From: Lutibacter sp. A64
Lineage (GTDB): Bacteria; Bacteroidota; Bacteroidia; Flavobacteriales; Flavobacteriaceae
Length of the DNA stretch: 64,000 nt
Reading direction: 5' to 3'
NCBI RefSeq assembly: GCF_022429565.1
Contig: NZ_CP092487.1
Coordinates: forward strand, 1,211,001 to 1,275,000
The translations under genes and the position numbers were made by a program. Position 1 is the first letter of the stretch, and every line of letters begins with the position of its first letter. A model generated the notes under the pieces. That model was not told the origin of the DNA, searched no databases, and saw only the letters and a program-made list of their open reading frames with translations. This document shows, one piece after another, positions 36,287 to 43,798 of this stretch.

Positions 36287-37039
36287 TTATTGAGTAAGCA
36301 TTCTTGCCGTAAAAACTACTTTAGAATCTTTTAACCTATTGCCTTTAAAAAACAATTCATGATTAATATTTGATTCTGGGTTGTTTATATTACTATGAAT
36401 CTCTATTTTATCATCTAAAAAAGTTTCTGCAGAAAAATTAATTTCATACTCTTTAACCTTAAATAATTTATGATAAGTAAACGGTATTGAATCAAGTACC
36501 CACTGTGTATATTTTACATTATTTACATGATTATTCATGTCTAAGTCACTATTTCTAACTTCAAATGTTTTTGTAGCCCCTATTTCTTTAGGAAGGTTAA
36601 TTTTTTCTGCTAAAAAATCTAATGAATAATCTTTTCTAGGTTTAAATAAACTTTCAGTATTTTCTATTTTTTTAGGCCTTCTGGTTTTACTATCTAAAAT
36701 CATCCAACTTGTTGAACATGCTCCTATTTTTTCATTATTTAAAAATATTTCATATTCACGAATTGCATAAAAATCAATAACTGGTTTTGTCCAAGTTTTA
36801 ATAGTTATGGTATCATCTAAGCTTGGCCAAGTATCTATTTGTAATTTTTGTCTGGTTAGCACCCAAAAAAAACCTTTTTCCATCGAACTTTCGTAACCAA
36901 AACCTAGTTTTAATGCATGTTCACTAGCAATATCTTGCAGTATTTGCAACAAACCAAATAAGCCTAATTTTTTATTTGTATTTATATTTATACTATTTAT
37001 TTTATAAGTTTCATCAAAAACAGATTCCAAGTCTTTCAT
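36287..37039 (-). CDS. Acyl-ACP thioesterase (double hotdog)
   Basis: 250 residues with two hotdog domains like FatA/FatB-type enzymes. The second carries DLDMNNHVNNVKYTQWV, the usual Asn/His region, and the first ends in the substrate-side segment RQKLQIDTWPSLDD. It releases fatty acids from acyl carrier protein in the cytoplasm. Lies 49 bases after the CCA-adding enzyme gene on the same strand. Confidence 0.87.
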   Translation of the reverse strand: MKDLESVFDETYKINSININTNKKLGLFGLLQILQDIASEHALKLGFGYESSMEKGFFWVLTRQKLQIDTWPSLDDTITIKTWTKPVIDFYAIREYEIFLNNEKIGACSTSWMILDSKTRRPKKIENTESLFKPRKDYSLDFLAEKINLPKEIGATKTFEVRNSDLDMNNHVNNVKYTQWVLDSIPFTYHKLFKVKEYEINFSAETFLDDKIEIHSNINNPESNINHELFFKGNRLKDSKVVFTARMLTQ

Positions 37040-37088
37040 TTATTTTATTAGTTTGTATTTTTATTTGATATTAAATACAATAGAAGTT

Positions 37089-38513
37089 TTAACTAATTTT
37101 AAGTCCTAATTTTTCAGCTCTTTGCAGCATAAAAGCGTAAGCTTCATCGTAATCGTTTGCAATTTTACCATCTAAAATAGCTTCTTTTATAGCATCTTTA
37201 ATTTGCCCAATTTCTCTACAAGGTTTTAAATTAAAGGTTTCCATTATTAACTCACCAGAAATTGGAGGTTGAAATTTACGTACGTGATCTCGTGCTTCAA
37301 CTTCCTTAATTTTTTCGCGAACCATTTTAAAATTATTATGGTAACGTTTAAATTTAGTTGGATTTTTAGTTGTGATATCAGCTTCACAAAGCGTCATTAA
37401 ACTATCAATATCTTCACCGGTATCAAAAATTAAACGCCTAACGGCAGAATCAGTTACATCAGTTGCTAAAACAATAGGTCTAGAACTTAAATACACCATT
37501 TTCTGAACAAACTTCATTTTATTATTTAAAGGCATTTTTAAGCGTTTAAATAATTTATAGACCATTTTAGAACCTACAAATTCGTGAGAATGAAAAGTCC
37601 AACCTATATTTTTATCAAACTTTTTAGTAGGCGCTTTTCCTATATCGTGTAATAAAGCTGCCCAACGCAACCATAAATCATCTGTGTTTTCAGAAATATT
37701 ATCAACTACTTCTAAAGTATGGTAAAAATTGTCTTTATGTTTTTGACCTTCAATTTCATCTACACCTTGTAAATTTGTTACTTCAGGTAAAAATCTATGC
37801 AGTAATTTAGTTTTATGCAACAATAAAATTCCTACTGATGGCTTTTTAGAAAGCATTATTTTATTAAACTCATCAATAATACGTTCTCTAGTAATTATGT
37901 CTAACCGTTCAGCATTTCTAGTAATAGCATTTAAAGATTCGGCTTCAATAACAAAATTTAATTGTGAAGCAAAACGAATTGCACGCATCATCCTTAAAGG
38001 ATCATCTGAATAAGTAATATCTGGATTTAAAGGTGTTTTAATTATCTTAGACTCTAAATCCGTCATTCCGTTAAAAGGATCTAATAAAACGCCATAATTG
38101 GTTTCATTTAAACTTAAAGCCAATGCATTTATTGTAAAATCTCTTCTATTTTGATCGTCTTGTAAAGTTCCATCTTCAACAACAGGATTTCTACTGGCTT
38201 CATTATAAGATTCTTTTCTAGCTCCAACAAATTCAATTTCAACATCATTATAACGCAACATTGCGGTTCCATAGGTTTTAAAAACCTGAACTTTTGGTTT
38301 ATTTGGTAATAAATTAGCTACTTCTTGTGCCAATTCTATTCCGCTACCAACGGCTACAATATCAATGTCTTTTGGAGCTCCTCTTTTTAAAAAATAATCG
38401 CGAACAAAACCACCTATAACGTAAGAATCTAATTGTATTTTTTTTGAAGCTCTTGAAATATATTCAAATATTGGATGCATTAAAGCATCTTTGTATGTGT
38501 TATTATTAGGCAT
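37089..38513 (-). CDS. cca: CCA-adding tRNA nucleotidyltransferase with HD domain
   Basis: 474 residues. The head has VIGGFVRDYFLKRG and the metal Asp pair in KDIDIVAVG; RRDFTINALAL and the RRA-type DDPLRMMRAIRFASQL follow; an HD domain (WAALLHDIGKAP) lies in the C-terminal half. It builds or repairs the CCA end of tRNAs; the HD part may give phosphatase or phosphodiesterase activity. Probably in one operon with the thioesterase gene downstream. Confidence 0.93.
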   Translation of the reverse strand: MPNNNTYKDALMHPIFEYISRASKKIQLDSYVIGGFVRDYFLKRGAPKDIDIVAVGSGIELAQEVANLLPNKPKVQVFKTYGTAMLRYNDVEIEFVGARKESYNEASRNPVVEDGTLQDDQNRRDFTINALALSLNETNYGVLLDPFNGMTDLESKIIKTPLNPDITYSDDPLRMMRAIRFASQLNFVIEAESLNAITRNAERLDIITRERIIDEFNKIMLSKKPSVGILLLHKTKLLHRFLPEVTNLQGVDEIEGQKHKDNFYHTLEVVDNISENTDDLWLRWAALLHDIGKAPTKKFDKNIGWTFHSHEFVGSKMVYKLFKRLKMPLNNKMKFVQKMVYLSSRPIVLATDVTDSAVRRLIFDTGEDIDSLMTLCEADITTKNPTKFKRYHNNFKMVREKIKEVEARDHVRKFQPPISGELIMETFNLKPCREIGQIKDAIKEAILDGKIANDYDEAYAFMLQRAEKLGLKIS

Positions 38514-38636
38514 AAATTAATTTGACTATATTTTTGTTTTAATTTTTATAATTATTGTATTAAATTAACAAAGTATATAAACGCCAACCTAAATTAATTT
38601 CAGGGTATTACAATAAATAATTACTTGTAAAATAAA

Positions 38637-38657
38637 ATTCTGAAACAAATTCAGAAT
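38637..38657. repeat. Short hairpin repeat of flavobacterial intergenic type
   Basis: ATTCTGAA and TTCAGAAT pair around a five-base loop, followed by GACGTAAAC. The pattern (TTCTGAAACAAATTCAGAATGAC) resembles dispersed intergenic repeats I recall from other flavobacteria. The only copy of this form seen here. Confidence 0.4.
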
Positions 38658-38680
38658 GACGTAAACTTTATATTTTTAAA

Positions 38681-39241
38681 TTATTTACGAAGTACAATTA
38701 TATCTCCATTAGCTACAACTTTTAAAATAGTTGAAGACTTTTCGTTTACTTCTTCGCGCTGCAAATTTACAATATAGTCCACGCTATCCAAAATTGACTG
38801 CTCTATTTCTTTAAAACTTTTAGGTGTAGCATTTCCACTCACATTTGCAGATGTAGAAACTATGGGTTTTCCAAACGCTGAAATTAAGTGTTTACAAAAC
38901 TTATTTTCTGGAATTCTAATTGCTACAGTTGCATCATCTGCAACTACATTTGTTGCTAAACCAATAGGATTGTTATAAATAATTGTAGTTGGTTTGGATG
39001 TCTCAGCCAATAATTCAATAATTTTATTTGAAATAGTTGGCACATATTGCTGTAACATGTTAATACTATCTACCAAAATTATTAAGCTTTTACTCTCTGA
39101 GCGATTTTTTATATTAAACACCTTTTTTACAGCTTCGTTAGAAGTAGCATCACATCCAATTCCCCAAACAGTATCTGTTGGATATAACAAAATTTTATTT
39201 TGCTGAAGTATTTTAACACTCTTATTTATTTCTAACTGCAT
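38681..39241 (-). CDS. tsaC: L-threonylcarbamoyladenylate synthase
   Basis: 186 residues, the short TsaC/YrdC form. LLYPTDTVWGIGCDATSNE, IKNRSESKSLIILVD (KxR-type) and STSANVSGNATPKSF are the family's active-site motifs. It makes threonylcarbamoyl-AMP from Thr, bicarbonate and ATP for the t6A modification of tRNAs. Single gene, 166 bases upstream of the CCA gene in transcription order. Confidence 0.93.
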   Translation of the reverse strand: MQLEINKSVKILQQNKILLYPTDTVWGIGCDATSNEAVKKVFNIKNRSESKSLIILVDSINMLQQYVPTISNKIIELLAETSKPTTIIYNNPIGLATNVVADDATVAIRIPENKFCKHLISAFGKPIVSTSANVSGNATPKSFKEIEQSILDSVDYIVNLQREEVNEKSSTILKVVANGDIIVLRK

Positions 39242-39385
39242 GTTGCTTTAATAACTTAAAAAATTTATATTTTAATAAAACCAATTACTAAGAAATTTAA
39301 CATTCCCATAAAAATTTCTTTAACATTAGTTAAAATTATTTTAGGCAAAGATATCTATTTTTAATTTTCAATTAATACATTTTTT

Positions 39386-40210
39386 ATGGAGATTTCTGTT
39401 ATAATTAGCACTTACAATTCTGAAGATTTATTACAAAAAGTTTTATGGGGATACCATAACCAAACTTTTAATAATTTTGAGTTGGTAATTGCCGATGATG
39501 GTTCTAAAGAAAGCACAAAAATATTGATTGAAAATTTTCAAAAAATTACAAACTTTCCAATAACACACGTTTGGCAAGAAGATAACGGATTTCAGAAATC
39601 GAAAATATTAAATAAAGCTATTTTAGAATGCAAAGCCCCATATATAATTATGTCTGACGGTGATTGCATACCAAAATACAATTTTGTTGAAGTTCATAAT
39701 TCTAAAAAGAAAGAAGGGTATTTTATTTCTGGCGGATATTTTAAATTATCTAAAAACATATCAGAATTAATAGACAAAGAAACTATTTTATCTGGCAGTT
39801 GTTTTAAGCTTAAATGGCTTAAAAAAAATGGTTTAAAAAAGTCGTTTAGAAATAATAAGCTAACTGAAAAAAAATTAAAAGCAGGTGTTTTAAACACGTT
39901 AACACCAACAAAAGCAACTTGGAACGGCCATAATTCATCTGGTTGGAAAAAAGATATAATTGCTGTAAATGGTTTTGATGAACGCATGCAATATGGTGGA
40001 CAAGATAGAGAATTAGGAGAACGGTTAGTTAATTACGGCATAAAACCTAAACAATTACGATATAGTGCAATTGTAGTGCATTTAGACCATCCACGAGGTT
40101 ATGAAAACAAAAAAAGTTGGGAAATAAATAATAATATTAGAAAATATACACGAAAATACAACATTATATATTCTCCTTTTGGCTTAATTAAGCACGGAGT
40201 TTCTGCTTAA
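39386..40210 (+). CDS. Family 2 glycosyltransferase with galactosyltransferase-like end
   Basis: 274 residues. EISVIISTYNSEDLLQKVL and ADDGSKES begin a GT-A fold; IIMSDGDCIPKYNF holds the DxD. The C-terminal GFDERMQYGGQDRELGERL matches the C-terminal module of beta-1,4-galactosyltransferase-like GT2 enzymes. No membrane helix. Likely adds a sugar to a lipooligosaccharide or capsule. A near-consensus -7 box (TATTTTTA) is at 39356-39363. Convergent with the next gene. Confidence 0.85.
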   Translation: MEISVIISTYNSEDLLQKVLWGYHNQTFNNFELVIADDGSKESTKILIENFQKITNFPITHVWQEDNGFQKSKILNKAILECKAPYIIMSDGDCIPKYNFVEVHNSKKKEGYFISGGYFKLSKNISELIDKETILSGSCFKLKWLKKNGLKKSFRNNKLTEKKLKAGVLNTLTPTKATWNGHNSSGWKKDIIAVNGFDERMQYGGQDRELGERLVNYGIKPKQLRYSAIVVHLDHPRGYENKKSWEINNNIRKYTRKYNIIYSPFGLIKHGVSA

Positions 40211-40230
40211 AAATATAAAGTTTCAGTTCT

Positions 40231-41133
40231 TTAAAAAACAGTAATTATTTTATGTTCTTCTGGTATTTTTGGTAATTTTAAATAATCTCCAATAATTTCA
40301 TTATATTCATCAGGCACAAAATTCTTTTTACCATCAGCAGGATAAAAAGTAATTTCTCCAAAAATCGTTCTACCTTTAATTGAATAAAAGTCTACACGAG
40401 AAAACGGAAGATTTTCAGACAAATTATATGCCAATTTAATCATCTCATCAAAATTAGAAGGCTTCTCTACTTCTCCTTCAAAAAAAGTATTTTTAACAGT
40501 TGAAAATGGTAGTTTCTTCCAATCTAAATCATAAAAACACCTATAATCTTCAATCCCTCTCTCTAAATCAATTTGCACAAATTTAGGCTTCCCGTTAAAA
40601 CAAAAAAACTTATAATCTAAAAGTACCTCTCTATCCTCTTCTTCTAAATATTTTTCAGCAATTATTTTTGGTTCAATATTTTTATAAGCCCATTCTAAGC
40701 CTACTTTTTTATATTGGCAATGCTTCATCCATTTTCGCATTGTCTTTTTAGCTTTTTTAATATCTAATTTACTTTTATCTTTTACAATAATATTTAAACT
40801 ACTACCGTGTACACCTTTTAACACAAATTGATTTGGAAGTTGATCAAAATCAATGGCATCTACACTATAATAAACATTGTACAATTCATTTAAATAAACA
40901 TCGCCTATTTTTTTTGACACATATTCTCTAACAGCAAATTTATCTGCCAACTGCGTTAAAAGTGGCACATGAAAATGCAACTTTAACCAAGTAATTTTTT
41001 CATTAAATTTTTTAGGATTTTCTAGATTTAACTTATCATCAGTATAATATCTATATCTAATTTTTAGCAATCTTTTATTAGGTAAAAATTTAAAATTTTT
41101 TAAAAGTCTATACGTTGATTTTTTAAATTTCAT
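40231..41133 (-). CDS. TupA-like ATP-grasp protein of surface-glycan loci
   Basis: 300 residues. The N-terminus (YRYYTDDKLNLENPKKFNEK, ITWLKLH) and LPNQFVLKGVHGSS plus LDYKFFCFNGKPKFVQID match the ATPgrasp_TupA family, which lies in polysaccharide clusters and is named for the teichuronopeptide gene tupA. A ligase that would join an amino acid or similar group to a surface glycan is the family idea; it is untested here. It follows the glycerophosphotransferase-like gene after 17 bases. Confidence 0.8.
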   Translation of the reverse strand: MKFKKSTYRLLKNFKFLPNKRLLKIRYRYYTDDKLNLENPKKFNEKITWLKLHFHVPLLTQLADKFAVREYVSKKIGDVYLNELYNVYYSVDAIDFDQLPNQFVLKGVHGSSLNIIVKDKSKLDIKKAKKTMRKWMKHCQYKKVGLEWAYKNIEPKIIAEKYLEEEDREVLLDYKFFCFNGKPKFVQIDLERGIEDYRCFYDLDWKKLPFSTVKNTFFEGEVEKPSNFDEMIKLAYNLSENLPFSRVDFYSIKGRTIFGEITFYPADGKKNFVPDEYNEIIGDYLKLPKIPEEHKIITVF

Positions 41134-41150
41134 TTTGCTATAATAAGAAA

Positions 41151-42188
41151 TTAAAATTTAAAATACTTTAAACGCTTTCGTATTTTAAACTTTCTTATAA
41201 GATTAAGCGGTTTGCTTTTTAATGATTCTTGCTCATTATTATTTACAAAATCTTCTACAGCATCAATAACTCTTTTACTCGATTTTCCATCAAAATATGG
41301 ATGCTGTTTTAATGCAAATGATTCTATTTTTTTGATTAATTTTTTTTGTCTTTTTATTGCTTTTTCTATTGCAGGCTTAATTTTACTGACTTCAGTAACA
41401 TTTATAAAGCTTTTTTTAGGCTTTCTATTATTAAATGTAATTACTGGTTTTTTTTGAATAATAAATTCTGTAATTATTGAAGATGTATCGGTTAACATTA
41501 CATCTGCATTTTTTAATGGAGCTAAATCCTCTAAAAAAGGAATAAAAGTAACATTCTTATATGTATCTAATTCTTGAAACTTATGTACTATATCTTCATT
41601 CATTTTTGGATGTAAATTAACAATCCAATCCCAGTTTTCTTTTTCAATAAGTTTAACTATTTCATTAAAAACATTATCATTATGTGCTAAACTTAAACGT
41701 TCTGTAAATGTAGAAGCTACAAAAATAACGGGTTTATGTCTTTTGATATTATCTTCAATTGGAAACAAAATATCTACCTTAGACCAACCGGTTTCAACTA
41801 CTTTAAAATTTTTATGTTTACGAGCTAATTTTTTAAACGTTTTTGTTGTTGAAGGTCCTTGTGTACAATACAAATCAAAAAAACCTCTTATTCTAAAATG
41901 TCCTTTCTCTTTACTTCGTTTATTTACACTAAAGCCATGAAACAATTGCACTTTTATACCTGGAAAAAAATGTGGTACTTCATTACTTGCCACTAAAACT
42001 GCATCTGGCTTATAATCAACAACTTCATCAACAGTATTTAATAAGTTTTCTGTTGGTAGCAACTTTTTTTTACTTTCTTCTATTTCTGCAAACCAAGCAA
42101 CCTGATAACCTCTTTTTAAGATTTCTTCTTGTAATGGTCTCACTATTGGAAAACCATAATCATATGATATATAAAGTAAAAATTTCAT
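41151..42188 (-). CDS. CDP-glycerol glycerophosphotransferase-like protein
   Basis: 345 residues. VQLFHGFSVNKRSKEKGHF, VNLHPKMNED and MLTDTSSIITEFIIQKKPV follow the TagB/TagF family pattern (HG...K, HP, D-SS-xxE). These enzymes polymerise teichoic acid in Gram-positives; in Gram-negative bacteria relatives decorate capsules or O-antigens with phosphate-linked alcohols. Operon with the TupA-like gene. It is short, without the N-terminal membrane region of classical TagF. Confidence 0.8.
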   Translation of the reverse strand: MKFLLYISYDYGFPIVRPLQEEILKRGYQVAWFAEIEESKKKLLPTENLLNTVDEVVDYKPDAVLVASNEVPHFFPGIKVQLFHGFSVNKRSKEKGHFRIRGFFDLYCTQGPSTTKTFKKLARKHKNFKVVETGWSKVDILFPIEDNIKRHKPVIFVASTFTERLSLAHNDNVFNEIVKLIEKENWDWIVNLHPKMNEDIVHKFQELDTYKNVTFIPFLEDLAPLKNADVMLTDTSSIITEFIIQKKPVITFNNRKPKKSFINVTEVSKIKPAIEKAIKRQKKLIKKIESFALKQHPYFDGKSSKRVIDAVEDFVNNNEQESLKSKPLNLIRKFKIRKRLKYFKF

Positions 42189-42258
42189 ATTTTATTATAA
42201 TAGTAAAACAAAAATAGTGTTTTCAAATTAGTTAATTAAAAAAGAAGTTTAAATAATC

Positions 42259-42288
42259 TGTCATTTCTTAGAAAGAAGGAATCTTTCA
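42259..42288. repeat. Diverged flavobacterial intergenic repeat
   Basis: TGTCATTTCTT followed by AGAAAGAAGGAATCTTTC resembles the GTCATTTCgac...gaagaAATCTC intergenic repeats I recall in flavobacterial genomes. It lies between the glycerophosphotransferase-like gene and the dapD terminator. Confidence 0.35.
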
Positions 42289-42291
42289 TAA

Positions 42292-42331
42292 AAAAAAGCT
42301 GTTTTAATTTTTAAAAATTAAAACAGCTTTT
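42292..42331 (-). terminator. Terminator of dapD
   Basis: AAAAGCTGTTTTAATTTTT pairs with the mirrored sequence to 42331; flanking A and T runs make it usable on either strand, but dapD is the gene that ends here. Confidence 0.75.
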
Positions 42332-42354
42332 ATAAAAATATATTAGAATTATTT

Positions 42355-43170
42355 TTAAACAGCTACATCATTCTCACGAAGCGCATCGTTTAAAGAAGTT
42401 TTTTTATTAGTACTTTCTTTACGTTTTCCAATAATCATAGCACAAGGAACGTTAAATTCTCCCGCTGGAAATTGTTTTTTATAACTTCCTGGAATTACTA
42501 CAGAACGTTCTGGTACTCTACCCTTCATTTCAATTGGTTCTGGGCCTGTAACATCTATAATTTTAGTACTCATTGTTAAAACAACACCTGCTCCTAAAAC
42601 AGCTTCTTTTTCTACATGAACACCTTCAACAACAATACAACGCGAACCAACAAAAACATCATCTTCAATAATTACCGGAGCAGCTTGTAAAGGCTCTAAA
42701 ACGCCACCAATACCTACTCCACCACTTAAATGTACATTTTTACCAATTTGTGCACAACTACCAACTGTTGCCCAAGTATCTACCATAGTACCTGCATCTA
42801 CATAAGCACCAATATTAATATAACTAGGCATTAAAATTGCACCTGCAGAAATATATGAACCATGACGAGCAACCGCATGTGGAACCACACGAACTCCTTT
42901 TTCTTTATAACCTGTTTTTAATGGAATTTTATCATGGTATTCAAAACAACCAACTTCTATAGTTTCCATTTTTTGAATTGGGAAATACAAAACAACAGCT
43001 TTTTTCACCCATTCGTTTACTTGCCATCCTCCATCTATTGGTTCTGCAACTCTTAAAGTTCCTGCATCTAATAAAGCAACAACTTCCCTAATTGTATTTT
43101 GTGTAGCTTCATCTTTTAACAATGCTCTATCTTCCCAAGCATTTTCTATAATTTCTTTAATTTTTTCCAT
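42355..43170 (-). CDS. dapD: Tetrahydrodipicolinate N-succinyltransferase
   Basis: 271 residues from the ATG at 43168-43170 (MEKIKEIIENAWEDR); a longer reading to 43224 would run through the promoter and is rejected. Left-handed beta-helix transferase: hexapeptide repeats around ISAGAILMPSYINIGAYVD, GTMVDTWATVGSCAQIG and HLSGGVGIGGVLEPLQ. Succinylates tetrahydrodipicolinate in lysine and diaminopimelate synthesis. Divergent from ruvX. Confidence 0.96.
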   Translation of the reverse strand: MEKIKEIIENAWEDRALLKDEATQNTIREVVALLDAGTLRVAEPIDGGWQVNEWVKKAVVLYFPIQKMETIEVGCFEYHDKIPLKTGYKEKGVRVVPHAVARHGSYISAGAILMPSYINIGAYVDAGTMVDTWATVGSCAQIGKNVHLSGGVGIGGVLEPLQAAPVIIEDDVFVGSRCIVVEGVHVEKEAVLGAGVVLTMSTKIIDVTGPEPIEMKGRVPERSVVIPGSYKKQFPAGEFNVPCAMIIGKRKESTNKKTSLNDALRENDVAV

Positions 43171-43191
43171 TCCTTTAGTTTTGTTAAAGCG

Positions 43192-43199
43192 CAAATATA
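43192..43199 (-). promoter_or_regulatory. TAnnTTTG -7 box for dapD
   Basis: TATATTTG on the minus strand, 21 bases before the dapD ATG. Confidence 0.6.
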
Positions 43200-43230
43200 A
43201 AATTAAAATACGTATATCTTTCAAAATGAC

Positions 43231-43238
43231 TAAATTTG
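43231..43238 (+). promoter_or_regulatory. TAnnTTTG -7 box for ruvX
   Basis: TAAATTTG, 27 bases before the TTG start at 43266; it overlaps the alternative upstream TTG at 43236, arguing against that start. Confidence 0.55.
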
Positions 43239-43265
43239 CACAACTTTAAAATTTCTGTTATTATT

Positions 43266-43676
43266 TTGGGACGTATTTTAGCTTTTGATTATGGTGAAAA
43301 AAGAACAGGTATTGCAATAACTGACGAGCTTCAAATTATTGCTTCTGGACTTACAACAGTTAATACTAATAAATTATTTTCTTTTTTAACCGAGTATTTA
43401 AAAAATGAAACTGTTGAATTATTTATTGTTGGTGAACCAAAGCAAATGAATAATACTGCCAGCGAAAGTGAACAATTTATAAAGCCCTTTATAAAAAAAC
43501 TAAGTACTACTTTTCCAAAAATCCCGATAAAGCGTATTGACGAACGCTTTACTTCCAAAATGGCTTTTCAAAGTATGATTGATAGCGGTTTAAAAAAAAA
43601 ACAGCGTCAAAATAAAGCCTTGATTGATGAAATTAGTGCTACTTTAATTCTACAATCGTATTTACACTCAAAATAA
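43266..43676 (+). CDS. ruvX: Holliday junction resolvase-like RNase H fold protein (YqgF)
   Basis: 136 residues from a TTG start chosen because the next residues (GRILAFDYGEKRTGIAITD) are the family N-terminus and the promoter excludes the earlier TTG. Catalytic acidic residues are in AFDYGEKRTG, VGEPKQMN and RIDERFTSKMA. Involved in RNA processing or Holliday junction resolution. In other flavobacteria I recall it directly followed by def; here a 15-kb PUL follows instead. Confidence 0.9.
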   Translation: MGRILAFDYGEKRTGIAITDELQIIASGLTTVNTNKLFSFLTEYLKNETVELFIVGEPKQMNNTASESEQFIKPFIKKLSTTFPKIPIKRIDERFTSKMAFQSMIDSGLKKKQRQNKALIDEISATLILQSYLHSK

Positions 43677-43730
43677 CAATTACTTACTAATACCTTTAAA
43701 AATTTAAAAAACAAGCTATAAATTACAAAA

Positions 43731-43769
43731 AAATTAGCCCCTAAACAATAAAAATTTATGGGCTAATTT
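43731..43769 (-). terminator. Terminator of the GH3 genes
   Basis: AAATTAGCCC (43731-43740) pairs with GGGCTAATTT (43760-43769); on the minus strand the stem runs into a T-tract (TTTTTTTG). It may also end ruvX transcripts. Confidence 0.75.
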
Positions 43770-43798
43770 GAATTAACATTATTCTAAAAGTTCTATTT

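Noticed and set aside
43171..43224. N-terminal extension of DapD by 18 residues
   Set aside because: It would run through the -7 box, and MEKIKEIIENAWEDR is the normal start of the family.
43236..43265. Earlier TTG start for RuvX
   Set aside because: It overlaps the -7 element; the transcript would begin downstream of it.
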